A stretch of DNA of 64,000 bases from Rhodoferax sp. (GTDB lineage Bacteria > Pseudomonadota > Gammaproteobacteria > Burkholderiales > Burkholderiaceae_C). Below, piece after piece: positions 1 to 9,500 of the stretch. A program made the position numbers and the translations under genes. Position 1 is the first letter of the stretch; each line of letters begins with the position of its first letter. Where the stretch lies: NCBI RefSeq assembly GCF_018063565.1, contig NZ_JAGPBB010000005.1, positions 28,471 to 92,470 of the forward strand. The letters run 5' to 3'. The notes beneath the pieces are model-generated. The model ran no database searches. It was not told where the DNA came from and was given only the letters and a program-made list of their open reading frames with translations.

Positions 1-1274
1 AGGCGGTGCGGCGCGGCCAGACACTGGCGCTGGCTTACCTCGATCTGGATGGGTTCAAGCTGATCAACGACACCCATGGTCATGCGGTGGGTGACCAGTT
101 GCTGATTGCGCTGGCGACCCGCATGAAGCAGGCGCTGCGCGAAGGGGACACCATTGCGCGCATCAGCGGCGATGAGTTTGTCGCCATGCTGGTTGACTTG
201 AGCGATACCGCTGCCAGTGTGCCCCTGCTGCATCGCCTGCTCGCAGCAGTGGGTGAGCCGGTTCAGGTGGGTGGACTGAGTGTTCAGGTCTCGGCCAGTC
301 TGGGGGTGACCTTCTTTCCGCAGGAGCAGGACATCGAGGCCGACCAGTTGTTGCGGCAGGCCGATCAGGCGATGTACCAGGCCAAGGTGGCCGGCAAGAA
401 TCGCTATCACGTGTTTGATGCCGCCCACGACAGTCATTTGCGCGGGCACCATGAAAGCCTCGAGCGCATTCGTCTGGCTTTGAGCAATGGTGAGTTTGTA
501 TTGTATTACCAGCCCAAAGTGAACATGCGCAGCGGACAGGTGGTGGGTGTGGAGGCACTGATCCGCTGGCAGCATCCGCAACGGGGCCTGTTGTCACCCG
601 CACTGTTTCTGCCGGTAATCGAAGACGACCCATTGGCTGTGGATGTGGGCGAATGGGTCATTGACACGGCGTTGACCCAGATCGAGCTTTGGCAGGCCGC
701 TGGACTGAGAACCTCGGTCAGTGTCAATATCGGGGCACGCCAGTTGCAGCAGCATGATTTTGTCGAGCGCCTGCGCGCCCAATTGTCGGCGCATCCCCAA
801 GTGCAACCCGACCAGCTTGAACTCGAGGTGCTCGAGACCAGTGCACTGGCCGACATTGCTCAGGTGTCCAACGTGATAGAGGCGTGTGCGGCGCTGGGGG
901 TAATGTTTGCACTGGACGACTTTGGCACCGGCTATTCATCACTCACCTACCTCAAGCGCCTGCGTGTGGCGTTGCTCAAGATTGACCAGAGTTTTGTGCG
1001 CGACATGCTGGACGACCCGGATGATCTGGCGATTTTGCAGGGCGTGATCGGTTTGGCCGACGCTTTCAAGCGGCAGGTCATCGCCGAAGGGGTGGAAACC
1101 GTGGCCCACGGCACCATGCTGTTGCAACTGGGCTGCGAGCTGGCGCAAGGGTATGGCATTGCGCGTCCCATGCCGGCCGACCAGCTGCCGCCCTGGGTAT
1201 CGGGCTGGCAACCGGACGACGCCTGGTCGTGCCTGCCCTGGCTGGGCGGTCTGGATCAGATGTCGGAGCAATAA
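1..1274 (+). CDS. GGDEF-EAL domain c-di-GMP signalling protein (5' end outside the window)
   Basis: The reading frame is open at the left edge, so only the C-terminal ~424 residues are seen. A GGDEF domain comes first: LDLDGFKLIND, then a degenerate SGDEF signature at about residues 54-58, with a possible RxxD inhibitory site (REGD) just before it. An EAL phosphodiesterase domain follows from about residue 165. It has VEALIRW near 180, LELEVLETS, DDFGTGYSS near 303, KIDQSF, VIAEGVET and GCELAQGYG, so the residues expected for c-di-GMP hydrolysis look intact. The likely net activity is phosphodiesterase, with the SGDEF domain active or acting as a GTP sensor (inference). Any sensory or membrane part is upstream and cannot be judged. 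The gene is convergent with the MFS transporter, stops 8 nt apart. Confidence 0.93.
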   Translation, partial: AVRRGQTLALAYLDLDGFKLINDTHGHAVGDQLLIALATRMKQALREGDTIARISGDEFVAMLVDLSDTAASVPLLHRLLAAVGEPVQVGGLSVQVSASLGVTFFPQEQDIEADQLLRQADQAMYQAKVAGKNRYHVFDAAHDSHLRGHHESLERIRLALSNGEFVLYYQPKVNMRSGQVVGVEALIRWQHPQRGLLSPALFLPVIEDDPLAVDVGEWVIDTALTQIELWQAAGLRTSVSVNIGARQLQQHDFVERLRAQLSAHPQVQPDQLELEVLETSALADIAQVSNVIEACAALGVMFALDDFGTGYSSLTYLKRLRVALLKIDQSFVRDMLDDPDDLAILQGVIGLADAFKRQVIAEGVETVAHGTMLLQLGCELAQGYGIARPMPADQLPPWVSGWQPDDAWSCLPWLGGLDQMSEQ

Positions 1275-1282
1275 CCGCGCAG

Positions 1283-2488
1283 CTATCCGCCGTGCCGCTG
1301 CACCAGCGTCCAGGCAGATGCCGCAATCAGCGCACTCCAGAACCAAACCCCCAGCGTCAGTGGCAGTACCGTGCCGTCCATGTGGGTGCCGAGCCAGAAT
1401 CCCATGGCGAAGGCGCACAACATCATCAAAAAGCCGTTGACCGCAGACGCCGCGCCGGCAGCCTGCGGAAATGGCCCGACCGCGCCACTCTGGCCACAGG
1501 GCTGATGGATGCCATGGCCAATCATGAACAGAAGCTGTGGCAACAGGATGCTCCAGACGCTGATCACGCCGTTCAGGGTCAACAGCGCCATCAATGTGCC
1601 GCCACTGATCGACAGCCCGCCGGCCAGCGCCACCGAGCGGCGAACGCCAAAACGGCCGATCCAGCTGCGGCACACGAAGGTGCCACCGATGTAGGCGACC
1701 GAGTTGACAAACATCACCAGTCCATACTGTGTCTTGCTCAAGCCCAGCACACCGATAAAGACGAACGATGACGCGGCCAGAAAGGTGAAAAGGCCGCCGT
1801 ATGACGCCGCAGACAGGGCAGAAAACGCCAGAAAAGTGCGGTTGCGCAGAATGCTCTGCCAGGTCGATAGCAGCGTCGGCAAGCGCAGTGCCTGCGGGTT
1901 CCTGTTGGGCACGGTCTCTTCAAACTTCAGTGCCACCACCGCCAGACTGACCGCGCCAAACACGGCCAGTGCCAACAGCGCGTAGCGCCAGTTCAGCACA
2001 TCGGTCAGCAGCCCCCCCAGCGGTGCACTCATGCAGGCAATCAGGCCCAGGCCGCTGAGTCCCTTGCTCATGACGCGCGCGCCCTGGGTGGGTGCATACA
2101 GGTCACGAACAATGGCGCGCGCGCACATCACACCGGCACCCATGGCAACACCTTGTACGGTGCGCCAGACGATCAGCCAGAACATGCCGGGCGCCAGCGT
2201 GGCGCCGACAGAGGCCAGCACATAGGCCGCCATGCCGATCAGCAAAATGGGCCTGCGACCGTATTGGTCTGACAGCGGCCCCCACACCAGCTGCGACAGG
2301 CCAAACGCCAGCAGCAGCGCGGTGAGGGTGAGTTGCGCCTGCGGCATCGGCGCCCCCAGCTCGGCGGTGAGCACCGGCAAAGCCGGCAGGTACAGATCGG
2401 TGGTGACGGGCTGCAGGCCCAAAAGCAGCGAGAGCAGCAACACGATCACGCCGGGCTGCATCGGGATAAGAGTCGGTTTGGACGGCAT
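1283..2488 (-). CDS. Bcr/CflA-family multidrug MFS transporter
   Basis: This 401-residue protein has about twelve hydrophobic segments. Between the second and third lies the major facilitator motif A (LSDQYGRRPILLIG). The N-terminal DLYLPALPVL segment and overall length are typical of the Bcr/CflA drug:proton antiporter branch (bicyclomycin, chloramphenicol, sulfonamide type). It should sit in the inner membrane and export small molecules using the proton gradient. The substrate cannot be read from sequence. It starts at the ATG complementary to 2486-2488 and stands alone: convergent with the c-di-GMP gene and divergent from the small gene at 2590. Confidence 0.9.
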   Translation of the reverse strand: MPSKPTLIPMQPGVIVLLLSLLLGLQPVTTDLYLPALPVLTAELGAPMPQAQLTLTALLLAFGLSQLVWGPLSDQYGRRPILLIGMAAYVLASVGATLAPGMFWLIVWRTVQGVAMGAGVMCARAIVRDLYAPTQGARVMSKGLSGLGLIACMSAPLGGLLTDVLNWRYALLALAVFGAVSLAVVALKFEETVPNRNPQALRLPTLLSTWQSILRNRTFLAFSALSAASYGGLFTFLAASSFVFIGVLGLSKTQYGLVMFVNSVAYIGGTFVCRSWIGRFGVRRSVALAGGLSISGGTLMALLTLNGVISVWSILLPQLLFMIGHGIHQPCGQSGAVGPFPQAAGAASAVNGFLMMLCAFAMGFWLGTHMDGTVLPLTLGVWFWSALIAASAWTLVQRHGG

Positions 2489-2589
2489 GGCTTTGAGCGT
2501 AGCAGATCAGGGTTTTGCCAGACGCTGCGAGGCGCAGCCGGGGTTTTGAAGGTCACAATCTGCCACTGTCTGAATTGTGGGGAATTGTC

Positions 2590-2967
2590 ATGGCAATCGG
2601 CTGGTTGACGGTCTTGAAAATGGTGCCTTGGGCGGATGTGATTGAAAACGCGCCCAAGGTGGCGATCGGCGCGAAGAAACTCTGGGACAAGGTGGGCAAG
2701 AAGCCCGCCGCACCGGAGCTGGCCCCCACGGTGGTGTCCAGCACGCCAGAGCCAACCCTGGCACAGCTGCGCGACCAGGTGGCGGCACTGCAACAGGTCA
2801 CCGAAGATTTGCATCAGCAGATGCTGGACTCGACCGAACTGATCAAGACACTTGCCGAGCAGAACACCCAACTGGTGAAACGGGTGGAATCCAACCGCAA
2901 GCGGCTGCTGTGGCTGGCCTTGCTGCTGTTGCTGCTGGCTGGCTGGTCGGTGATGAAGTTTTATTGA
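2590..2967 (+). CDS. Small coiled-coil protein with a C-terminal membrane anchor, function unknown
   Basis: The protein has 125 residues if it starts at ATG 2590. An in-frame start at 2515 would add a basic, unpromising leader. The N-terminal ~40 residues (MAIGWLTVLKMVPWADVIE) look amphipathic and are followed by a Pro/Ala hinge. A heptad-like helix covers about residues 58-98 (AQLRDQVAALQQ to KTLAEQNTQLVKRVE). The last ~20 residues are a basic patch plus one strongly hydrophobic segment (LLWLALLLLLLAGW), which suggests a tail-anchored inner-membrane protein. I recognise no named family. It ends 40 nt before recC, and the gap is filled by a dispersed repeat (2963-3010), so cotranscription is possible but unproven. 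Confidence 0.7.
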   Translation: MAIGWLTVLKMVPWADVIENAPKVAIGAKKLWDKVGKKPAAPELAPTVVSSTPEPTLAQLRDQVAALQQVTEDLHQQMLDSTELIKTLAEQNTQLVKRVESNRKRLLWLALLLLLLAGWSVMKFY

Positions 2968-3010
2968 TAGCACACTTCTCTCTTTCAATAAGCGCCAAGG
3001 GCTGATTTTG
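2963..3010 (+). repeat. Dispersed AT-rich element, intergenic copy before recC
   Basis: The stretch has GATAGC on the left and AATAAGCGCCAAGGGCT followed by GATTTTG on the right. These words recur in this window at about ten other places. It fills the gap between the small gene and recC and includes the TTG that opens the longest recC frame, along with its AAGGG ribosome-binding candidate. Copy boundaries are approximate. Confidence 0.5.
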
Positions 3011-6000
3011 TTCACGAAAGCGCCGGAACGCCCACCCGTTGACGCTGCGCCGCCACGTGGTTTCATGGTGCTGCATGGCAACCGTCTGGAGGACTTGCGC
3101 GACCTGCTGGTGCAGTACCTGCAGGCACATCCGCTGCCACCGCTGGTGCCCGAAGTCATCCTGCTCCAAAGCAATGGCATGAAACACTGGCTGGAACTCG
3201 CCCTTGCCGATGACGCGGCGCTGGGCGTCTGCGCCGCGACCCGCATGGTCTTGCCCAGCAGTTACCTGTGGCAGATGTACCGCACGGTGCTGGGTGCCGA
3301 TGCGGTGCCATCCCGGATGCCGTTTGACAAGGCCGCGCTGCTTTGGCGGCTGCTGCGTTTGCTGCCAGCATTGTGCGAAACCCGCCCGGTGTACGCACCT
3401 TTAAAACGCTATCTGTCGGGCGACAACGCGCCGCGCAAGCTGTACCAGCTGGCGCTGCAGATTGCCGACGTGCTGGACGCCTACCAGAGCTATCGCGCCG
3501 ACTGGTTGTCCGACTGGGCGGGTGGGCTGGACCAGCTGCGCGGGCCGCTGGGCCAGTCACAGGCTTTGGCACCTGAGCACGCCTGGCAGGCGCAACTGTG
3601 GCGCGACCTTCGCACCGATGTGGGGGAAGGCTTGGCCGAGGCCTCGCGCGCCAGTGTTCACGAACGATTCTTGGCCGCCCTGAGTAATTTGAGTAGCTCT
3701 GAAAACAAGAGCTCTCAGCGCACGTCCGGATTGCCGCAACGCTTGATTGTGTTTGGAATCTCATCGCTGTCGATGCAGTCGGTGCAGGCGCTTGCCGGAC
3801 TGGGCCAAGTGTGCCAGGTACTGATGCTGGTGCAAAACCCGTGTCAATATTACTGGGGCGACCTGGTGGAGGGCCATGCCCAGCTGCGTCAGCAGGTGCG
3901 CCGACGCCAGCCGGTCAAGCCTCAGCCGGAACTGGTGACCACTGCCTCGCACCCCCTGCTGGCGTCGTGGGGGAAGCAGGGGCGCGACTACCTGCATTTG
4001 CTCGATGGTTTTGACCAGCCCGAGCAGTACCGGGCGCACTGGCAACGGGTGGACGTGTTTGTCGATCCTGCGGGTGAACCTGCGACACAGCTGGCGCAGC
4101 TGCAGTCGGCCATCCTGAACCTGACGCCACCACCGCCCGCACCGGTGGCGCAACCGATCGATGGCTCGATTGAATTCGTTACCGCCCACAGCGCCCAGCG
4201 CGAGCTGGAAGTGTTGCAGGACCATCTGCTGGCCTGGCTGGACGCCGATCCTGCCTTGCAAGCGCGCGAGGTCATGGTGATGGTGCCTGACATGGCGGTC
4301 TTTGCGCCGCATATCCATGCGGTGTTTGGCCGCTTCACGCCGGGGCAGCCGCGTCATGTGCCGTACTCGGTGGCCGATACCCCGGCGTGCCTGAGCCCGC
4401 TGGTACAGGCGTTGACGCAGCTGCTGAACCTGCCCGAGGCGCGTTTGACGCTGGCTGAATGGCTGAGCCTGTTTGAGGTGGCGGCGGTGCGCACCCGGTT
4501 TGGCCTGGATGCGGCGGGGGTGCAGCAAATTCAGAGCTGGCTGCAGACGGCCGGTGTGCGCTGGGGGCTCGATGCGGCGCACCGCCTGGCCTGGGGTTTA
4601 CCGCCAGGCGCACCGGATCTGGCGCATAACACCTGGGCATTCGGTCTGCGCCGGCTGCTGTTGGGCTACGCGCTCGGCCCGGTGGCGGGCGCTTGGGAAA
4701 GCGGTGCTGACGGGCTGTGGCAGGGCACGCTGGCACAACCGGCCATGAGCGGGCTGGACGGCCCGCTCATGTCTGCGTTGCTGGACTGGATCAACGCCAT
4801 CAGCCAAACCCTGCCCATGCTGCAGGCTGAACACTGCCCGGCGCAGTGGGGGCAGACCCTGCGTGCGCTGGTGGCGCGCTTTTTTGCCAGTGGCGATGAC
4901 ACGCAGGAGCTTGCCATCGGCCGCCTGCTGGCCCCGCTGGACGACTGGCTGCAAGCCTGCGAAGACGCGCAGCTCGACACCCCGCTGCCGCTGCAGGTGG
5001 TGCGTGAGCACTGGTTGTCCAAACTTTCCGAGGCGGGTCTGCAGCAACGCTTTTTTGGCGGCGGTGTGCAGTTTGGCACGCTGATGCCGATGCGCTCGAT
5101 TCCGTTCAAGGTGATCGCGCTGCTCGGCATGAACGACGGCGCTTACCCACGGGTGCAGGCGGCGCGTGATTTTGATTTGATGGCCAGCAGCTGGCGAGCC
5201 GGTGACCGCTCGCGCCGCGAGGACGACCGTTACCTGTTTCTGGAAGCGCTGTTGTCGGCACGGGAAAAGCTCTATGTGAGCTGGCAGGGTCACAGTGCGG
5301 CAGACAACAGCGCCCGCCCGCCCTCGGTGCTGGTGGCGCAGCTGCTCGATACGGTCAACGCCTGCTGGAGCCCGCCGCATCAGCCGCAGGCGCAGCCCTT
5401 GCAACCGTTTTCCAACGCCTATTTTGAGGCCGGTTCGGGCTTTGCCACCTATGCCGAAGATTGGCAGCGAGTCCGGCTTCCAGCGCTTGCTGAATCAGCG
5501 GATGAAGCGCCTGAAAAATTAGTCAATCCGGCGCTGGCCAGCGCCATCGCCCCTGCCCCCCAGGTGCTGACTTTGGGCGACCTGCAGTGCCTCCTGCGCC
5601 AGCCGGTCGAGGTGTTTTTGCGCCATCGGCTGCAAGTCGAGTTTGATGGCCTGGACGAGCTGGAGCAGGAAGACGAGCCGTTTGCGCTGAATCATCTGCA
5701 ACAGCATCGGCTGGGCGCAGCGCTGCTGCAGTCGGGTGCGCACGCGCAGGCGCTGGCGCAATTGCGCGGCGCCGGTGTGTTGCCCTTGGCCGGGTTTGGC
5801 CTGCGTGTCGGGCAAGACCTGTTGGAGCAGGCGCAGGCCGTGTGGCAGGCGCAAAACGCCTGGCTGCAGCGTTATCCGCAAGCGCTTGACGCGGTGACGG
5901 TGGACCTGCTGCTGGAGCCGGGCCTCAGCCTGAGCGGTGTCCTGTCCGGCCTGCATGCTGTAGCCGAGGTTGAGGCTGCACGTGCACCGTGTCTCCAGTT

Positions 6001-6511
6001 GGCGGCCCGAACCGGGGCCGTGCTGGAGGGCAAACCCGGTGCCCGGATGGCACGCGGTCATACCCTGGCCGGTTTGTGGGTGCGACACCTGGCGGGCTGC
6101 GCCAGCGGGCTGACGCTGACCAGTGTGCAATTGGGCGTCGATGGTGCGGTGGTGTTGCGGCCACTGGCGCCGGATGCAGCGCTAAGGCTGCTCCAGCCGT
6201 TGGCCCAAAGTTACCTTGCGGCCTGGGAACAGCCCTTGCCGTTGGCCTGCAAAACCGCCTGGGCTTATCTGCAAACGCTGCAGCACAATCCGGCGCTGCT
6301 GGCGGCCGGCAAACCCGCCAAAGACCCGCATGAGGTGGCGCGGGTGGTCTTCGAGGGTGGTCAGTACGGGGGTGAGCTGGCCGAGTCGGCTTACCTGCAA
6401 CGGGTGTTTGAAATCTATGGGCAGCTGCAGCCGGGTTTGCCACACTGGGCGCAGCGGCTGTACGGTGAATTGCTGGCCCACTGCGAACTTCTGCCTGAGG
6501 GGTTGCCGTGA
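3008..6511 (+). CDS. recC: RecBCD enzyme subunit RecC (exodeoxyribonuclease V gamma)
   Basis: RecC is the Chi-recognition and scaffold subunit of the RecBCD helicase-nuclease that processes double-strand breaks for RecA. It is a catalytically dead helicase fold, so helicase motifs are not expected and none are seen. Length (1167 residues), the opening HGNRLEDLRDLLVQYL resembling the E. coli HSNRLDVLEAL start, and the position directly before recB and recD identify it. The longest frame starts at TTG 3008 with AAGGG about 6 nt upstream. ATG 3065 would fit the E. coli N-terminus better but has no clear ribosome-binding site. Two AT-rich repeat-like patches fall inside the gene near 3690 and 5490. 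The stop TGA overlaps the recB start. Confidence 0.92.
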   Translation: MFTKAPERPPVDAAPPRGFMVLHGNRLEDLRDLLVQYLQAHPLPPLVPEVILLQSNGMKHWLELALADDAALGVCAATRMVLPSSYLWQMYRTVLGADAVPSRMPFDKAALLWRLLRLLPALCETRPVYAPLKRYLSGDNAPRKLYQLALQIADVLDAYQSYRADWLSDWAGGLDQLRGPLGQSQALAPEHAWQAQLWRDLRTDVGEGLAEASRASVHERFLAALSNLSSSENKSSQRTSGLPQRLIVFGISSLSMQSVQALAGLGQVCQVLMLVQNPCQYYWGDLVEGHAQLRQQVRRRQPVKPQPELVTTASHPLLASWGKQGRDYLHLLDGFDQPEQYRAHWQRVDVFVDPAGEPATQLAQLQSAILNLTPPPPAPVAQPIDGSIEFVTAHSAQRELEVLQDHLLAWLDADPALQAREVMVMVPDMAVFAPHIHAVFGRFTPGQPRHVPYSVADTPACLSPLVQALTQLLNLPEARLTLAEWLSLFEVAAVRTRFGLDAAGVQQIQSWLQTAGVRWGLDAAHRLAWGLPPGAPDLAHNTWAFGLRRLLLGYALGPVAGAWESGADGLWQGTLAQPAMSGLDGPLMSALLDWINAISQTLPMLQAEHCPAQWGQTLRALVARFFASGDDTQELAIGRLLAPLDDWLQACEDAQLDTPLPLQVVREHWLSKLSEAGLQQRFFGGGVQFGTLMPMRSIPFKVIALLGMNDGAYPRVQAARDFDLMASSWRAGDRSRREDDRYLFLEALLSAREKLYVSWQGHSAADNSARPPSVLVAQLLDTVNACWSPPHQPQAQPLQPFSNAYFEAGSGFATYAEDWQRVRLPALAESADEAPEKLVNPALASAIAPAPQVLTLGDLQCLLRQPVEVFLRHRLQVEFDGLDELEQEDEPFALNHLQQHRLGAALLQSGAHAQALAQLRGAGVLPLAGFGLRVGQDLLEQAQAVWQAQNAWLQRYPQALDAVTVDLLLEPGLSLSGVLSGLHAVAEVEAARAPCLQLAARTGAVLEGKPGARMARGHTLAGLWVRHLAGCASGLTLTSVQLGVDGAVVLRPLAPDAALRLLQPLAQSYLAAWEQPLPLACKTAWAYLQTLQHNPALLAAGKPAKDPHEVARVVFEGGQYGGELAESAYLQRVFEIYGQLQPGLPHWAQRLYGELLAHCELLPEGLP
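3682..3725 (+). repeat. Dispersed AT-rich element, copy inside recC
   Basis: GTAGCTCTGAAAACAAGAGC followed by TCTCAGCGC forms a short inverted repeat (GCTCT/AGAGC). It uses words shared with the other copies and is translated as a Ser/Asn-rich patch (NLSSSENKSSQR) near RecC residue 230. It stands out from the surrounding GC-rich codons. The match is partial. Confidence 0.4.
5480..5524 (+). repeat. Dispersed AT-rich element, second copy inside recC
   Basis: CCAGCGCTTGCTGAATCAGC on the left and GATGAAGCGCCTGAAAAATT on the right form an imperfect palindrome with AGCGCTT and AAGCGC arms, as in the other copies. It is translated in frame as an Ala/Glu-rich linker (LAESADEAPEKLV) near RecC residue 830. 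Confidence 0.42.
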
Positions 6512-9500
6512 TGCTGCACACCCTTGACCCGTTGACGCTGCCTTTGAACGGCTTGCAGCTGATCGAAGCCTCAGCCGGCACCGGCAAGACTTTCACCTTG
6601 GCGGCGCTGTATGTGCGGCTGGTGCTGGGGCACGGAGCGGGCAGCGGGCCACTGGGGCCGGGGCTGTTTCCGCCGCAGATTCTGGTGATGACCTTTACCG
6701 ATGCCGCCACCGCCGAGCTCCGTGAACGCATCCGTGAACGGCTGGCGCAGGCGGCACGCTTTTTCCAGACCGGTGACCGGGGCGCAGCGGACGACTTTTT
6801 GCTGGCGCTGCAAGGCCAGGTCGACCCGGGGCAATGGCCGCTGTGCGCCTGGCGGCTGGACATGGCGGCGCAGTGGATGGACGATGCGGCGATTTTTACC
6901 ATCCACGGCTGGAGCAGCCGCATGCTCAAAACCCATGCCTTTGACAGTGCCAGCCTGTTCACCCAGAACCGGGTCGAAGACGCCGAGCGCCTGCAGCTGA
7001 TGGCCACGCGGGATTACTGGCGCCGCTGGTTTTATGCGCTGGACGCCCACGCGCTGGGTGCGCTCAAAGTCTTGGGTGACACCCCGCAGGCGCTGCTGGT
7101 GCGGCTGCAGGCGCGCTGGAAAGCCTCCGAGCGCGCGCCGCAGTCCGATGTCCCTGCGCCTGAGCCCCCCGACAGGCTACTGGAGCGTTGGTCGGTCTGG
7201 CAACAGCAGCGCATGCCGCTGGAATCACTGGCACGCCAGGGCTGGCGCGACGACGTGATCCAGGCGCTGCAGGCAGCCGCTGCCGCCAAAACCCTCAAGG
7301 GCTACCGCAGCGACTGGCTGGGCGGCTGGTTGGCCAAAATGGCCGCCTGGGCGCAGGGCGAAGAGATTGAGCCAGAGGTGCTGGCGCGCTTCAGCCGTGC
7401 CACGCTGCTGGCCAAAGGCTGGTTGGATGCGGCCCGCTGGCCGGTGCTGGCGGACATCGAGGCGCTGCACACGCATGGGCTGGGCGAGCCCGAGGTCGCC
7501 GACACCTTGCTGGCGCACGCCGCGCAGGCCGTGTTGCGCGACTACCAGCGCGCCAAGGCACAAGCGGCGCAGTTTGATTTTTCGGATTTGCTTCAAAACC
7601 TGTACCACGCCTTGCAGGCACCGGATGGGCGTCTGGCAGCAGCCATTGCGGCACAGTATCCGGTGGCGCTGGTCGATGAGTTTCAGGACACCGACCCCTG
7701 GCAGTTTGGAGCCTTGCGCAGAATCTATAGCTGTAAACCAAATCAAGATGTGCGCTGCAGCCCAATTTTCCATGAAACTGTGACGTATCAAGGTGAGGCG
7801 GGCACGGTGCCCGCATCGCTGGGCCTGATCATGATTGGTGACCCCAAGCAGGCTATTTACAGCTTTCGCGGTGCCGACCTGGCCACCTATCTGCAGGCGC
7901 GCGAGCAGGCCCAGGGCATTTACACGCTGCCGGGCAATTACCGCTCCACCCCCGCGGTGGTGACGGCCGTCAGCCGGATGTTTGCCCAGGCCGACGCGCC
8001 CTTTGGTAGCGTTCCCTTTGTGGCGGTCAAAGCCTGCAATCACCAGGTGCGGCCACTGCAGGTCGCGGGTCAAACCCAGGTGGCGCTGACGGTGTGGCAT
8101 GTGCCTTTTGAAAAGACACCGACCAAGGACGACTTTTTACAGGCGCTGTCGGCCGTCTTTGCCAGCCAGATGGTGACCTTGTTGCAGAGTGCGGCAGCCC
8201 GTCCCGGCGACATGGCAGTGCTGGTGCGCGACCGGCATGAGGCGACCGCGATTCGCGCGGCGCTGTCCGCGCGCTCGGTGCGCAGCGTTTATCTGTCCGA
8301 GCGCAACAGCGTTTATGCCAGTCAACAGGCCCATGATTTGTGGCGGATCCTGCGCGCGGTGGCACAGCCCGGTGCCAGCCGCCTGGTGCGCGCAGCGCTG
8401 GCCACGCCCACCTGGGCCTTGAGCTGGTCGGCGCTGGATGCGCTGCTGGCCGACGAGGCGGGCTGGGACGCCCAGGTGGAGCAGTTCATGCAATGGCAGC
8501 AGGTCTGGCAGGCGCAGGGTTTTTTGCCCATGCTGTACCGCCTGCTGCACGATCAGGGGCTGGCGGCGCGCCTGTTGCAGCGCAGCACCCAAGGCGAGCG
8601 CGAGCTGACCAATCTGCTGCATCTGGGGGAGTTGCTGCAGGCCGCAAGCCTGGCGCTGCAAGGTGAGGGCGCGTTGATTCGTTATCTGGAGGCGCAGTTG
8701 CGCCACCCGCAGGCCAGCGGTGACGCCGCGCAGCTGCGTCTGGAGAGCGACGCGCAGCTGGTGCAGGTGGTGACGGTGCACAAGTCCAAGGGGCTGGAAT
8801 ACCCGCTGGTGTTTTTACCCTTTGTTTCGCTGTACCGGGCCGCGGAAAAAGACGCCGACCGACCCGACGCCGAGCGTCTGGCCGAAGACATCCGCCTGTT
8901 GTATGTGGCACTCACCCGCGCCCGGCAGGCGCTGTGGCTGGGCGTGGCGCAGGTGCGCGGCGATGTGGACGGCCCCAACCCGCAGCCCAAAAGCGCCGTG
9001 TCCCGGCTGCTGGGTCGCCGCGTGCCGGGTGACCTGTGGGAGCGCCTGCAGACGTGGGTTTGTGCTGACGTCCAAGTGCAGGCCGCACCGCGGCCCAGCG
9101 GGGCGAGTTACCAGCCGGTGCAGGGCCATGCCCCCACACCGCAACCGGCCCTTCAGCCACAGCGCCGGTTGACGCAGCGCTGGTGGAGTGCCAGCTTCAG
9201 CGCCCTGACGCGCGGGCTGATGCCGCACGGCATGGCAGACTTGCCCACCGAGCGCGATGAAAAAATGGGCGATGCCCAGCTCGATGCAACCACGCCGGAT
9301 GAACTGCCGCTTGCCCTGATGGGCGGCGGACCAGGCGCGCCCGGTAGCGATTTGCTGGCCATCGAGCCGGCGTTCAACAGCTTTCCTGCCGGTAGCCGTT
9401 ACGGCACCTTGTTGCACGATCTGCTGGAGTGGCAGGCTGCCCAGGGGTGGCTCGCAGCGTCTGCGCCTGCCGACCCGGCGCTGACCCAGGCATGGGATGC

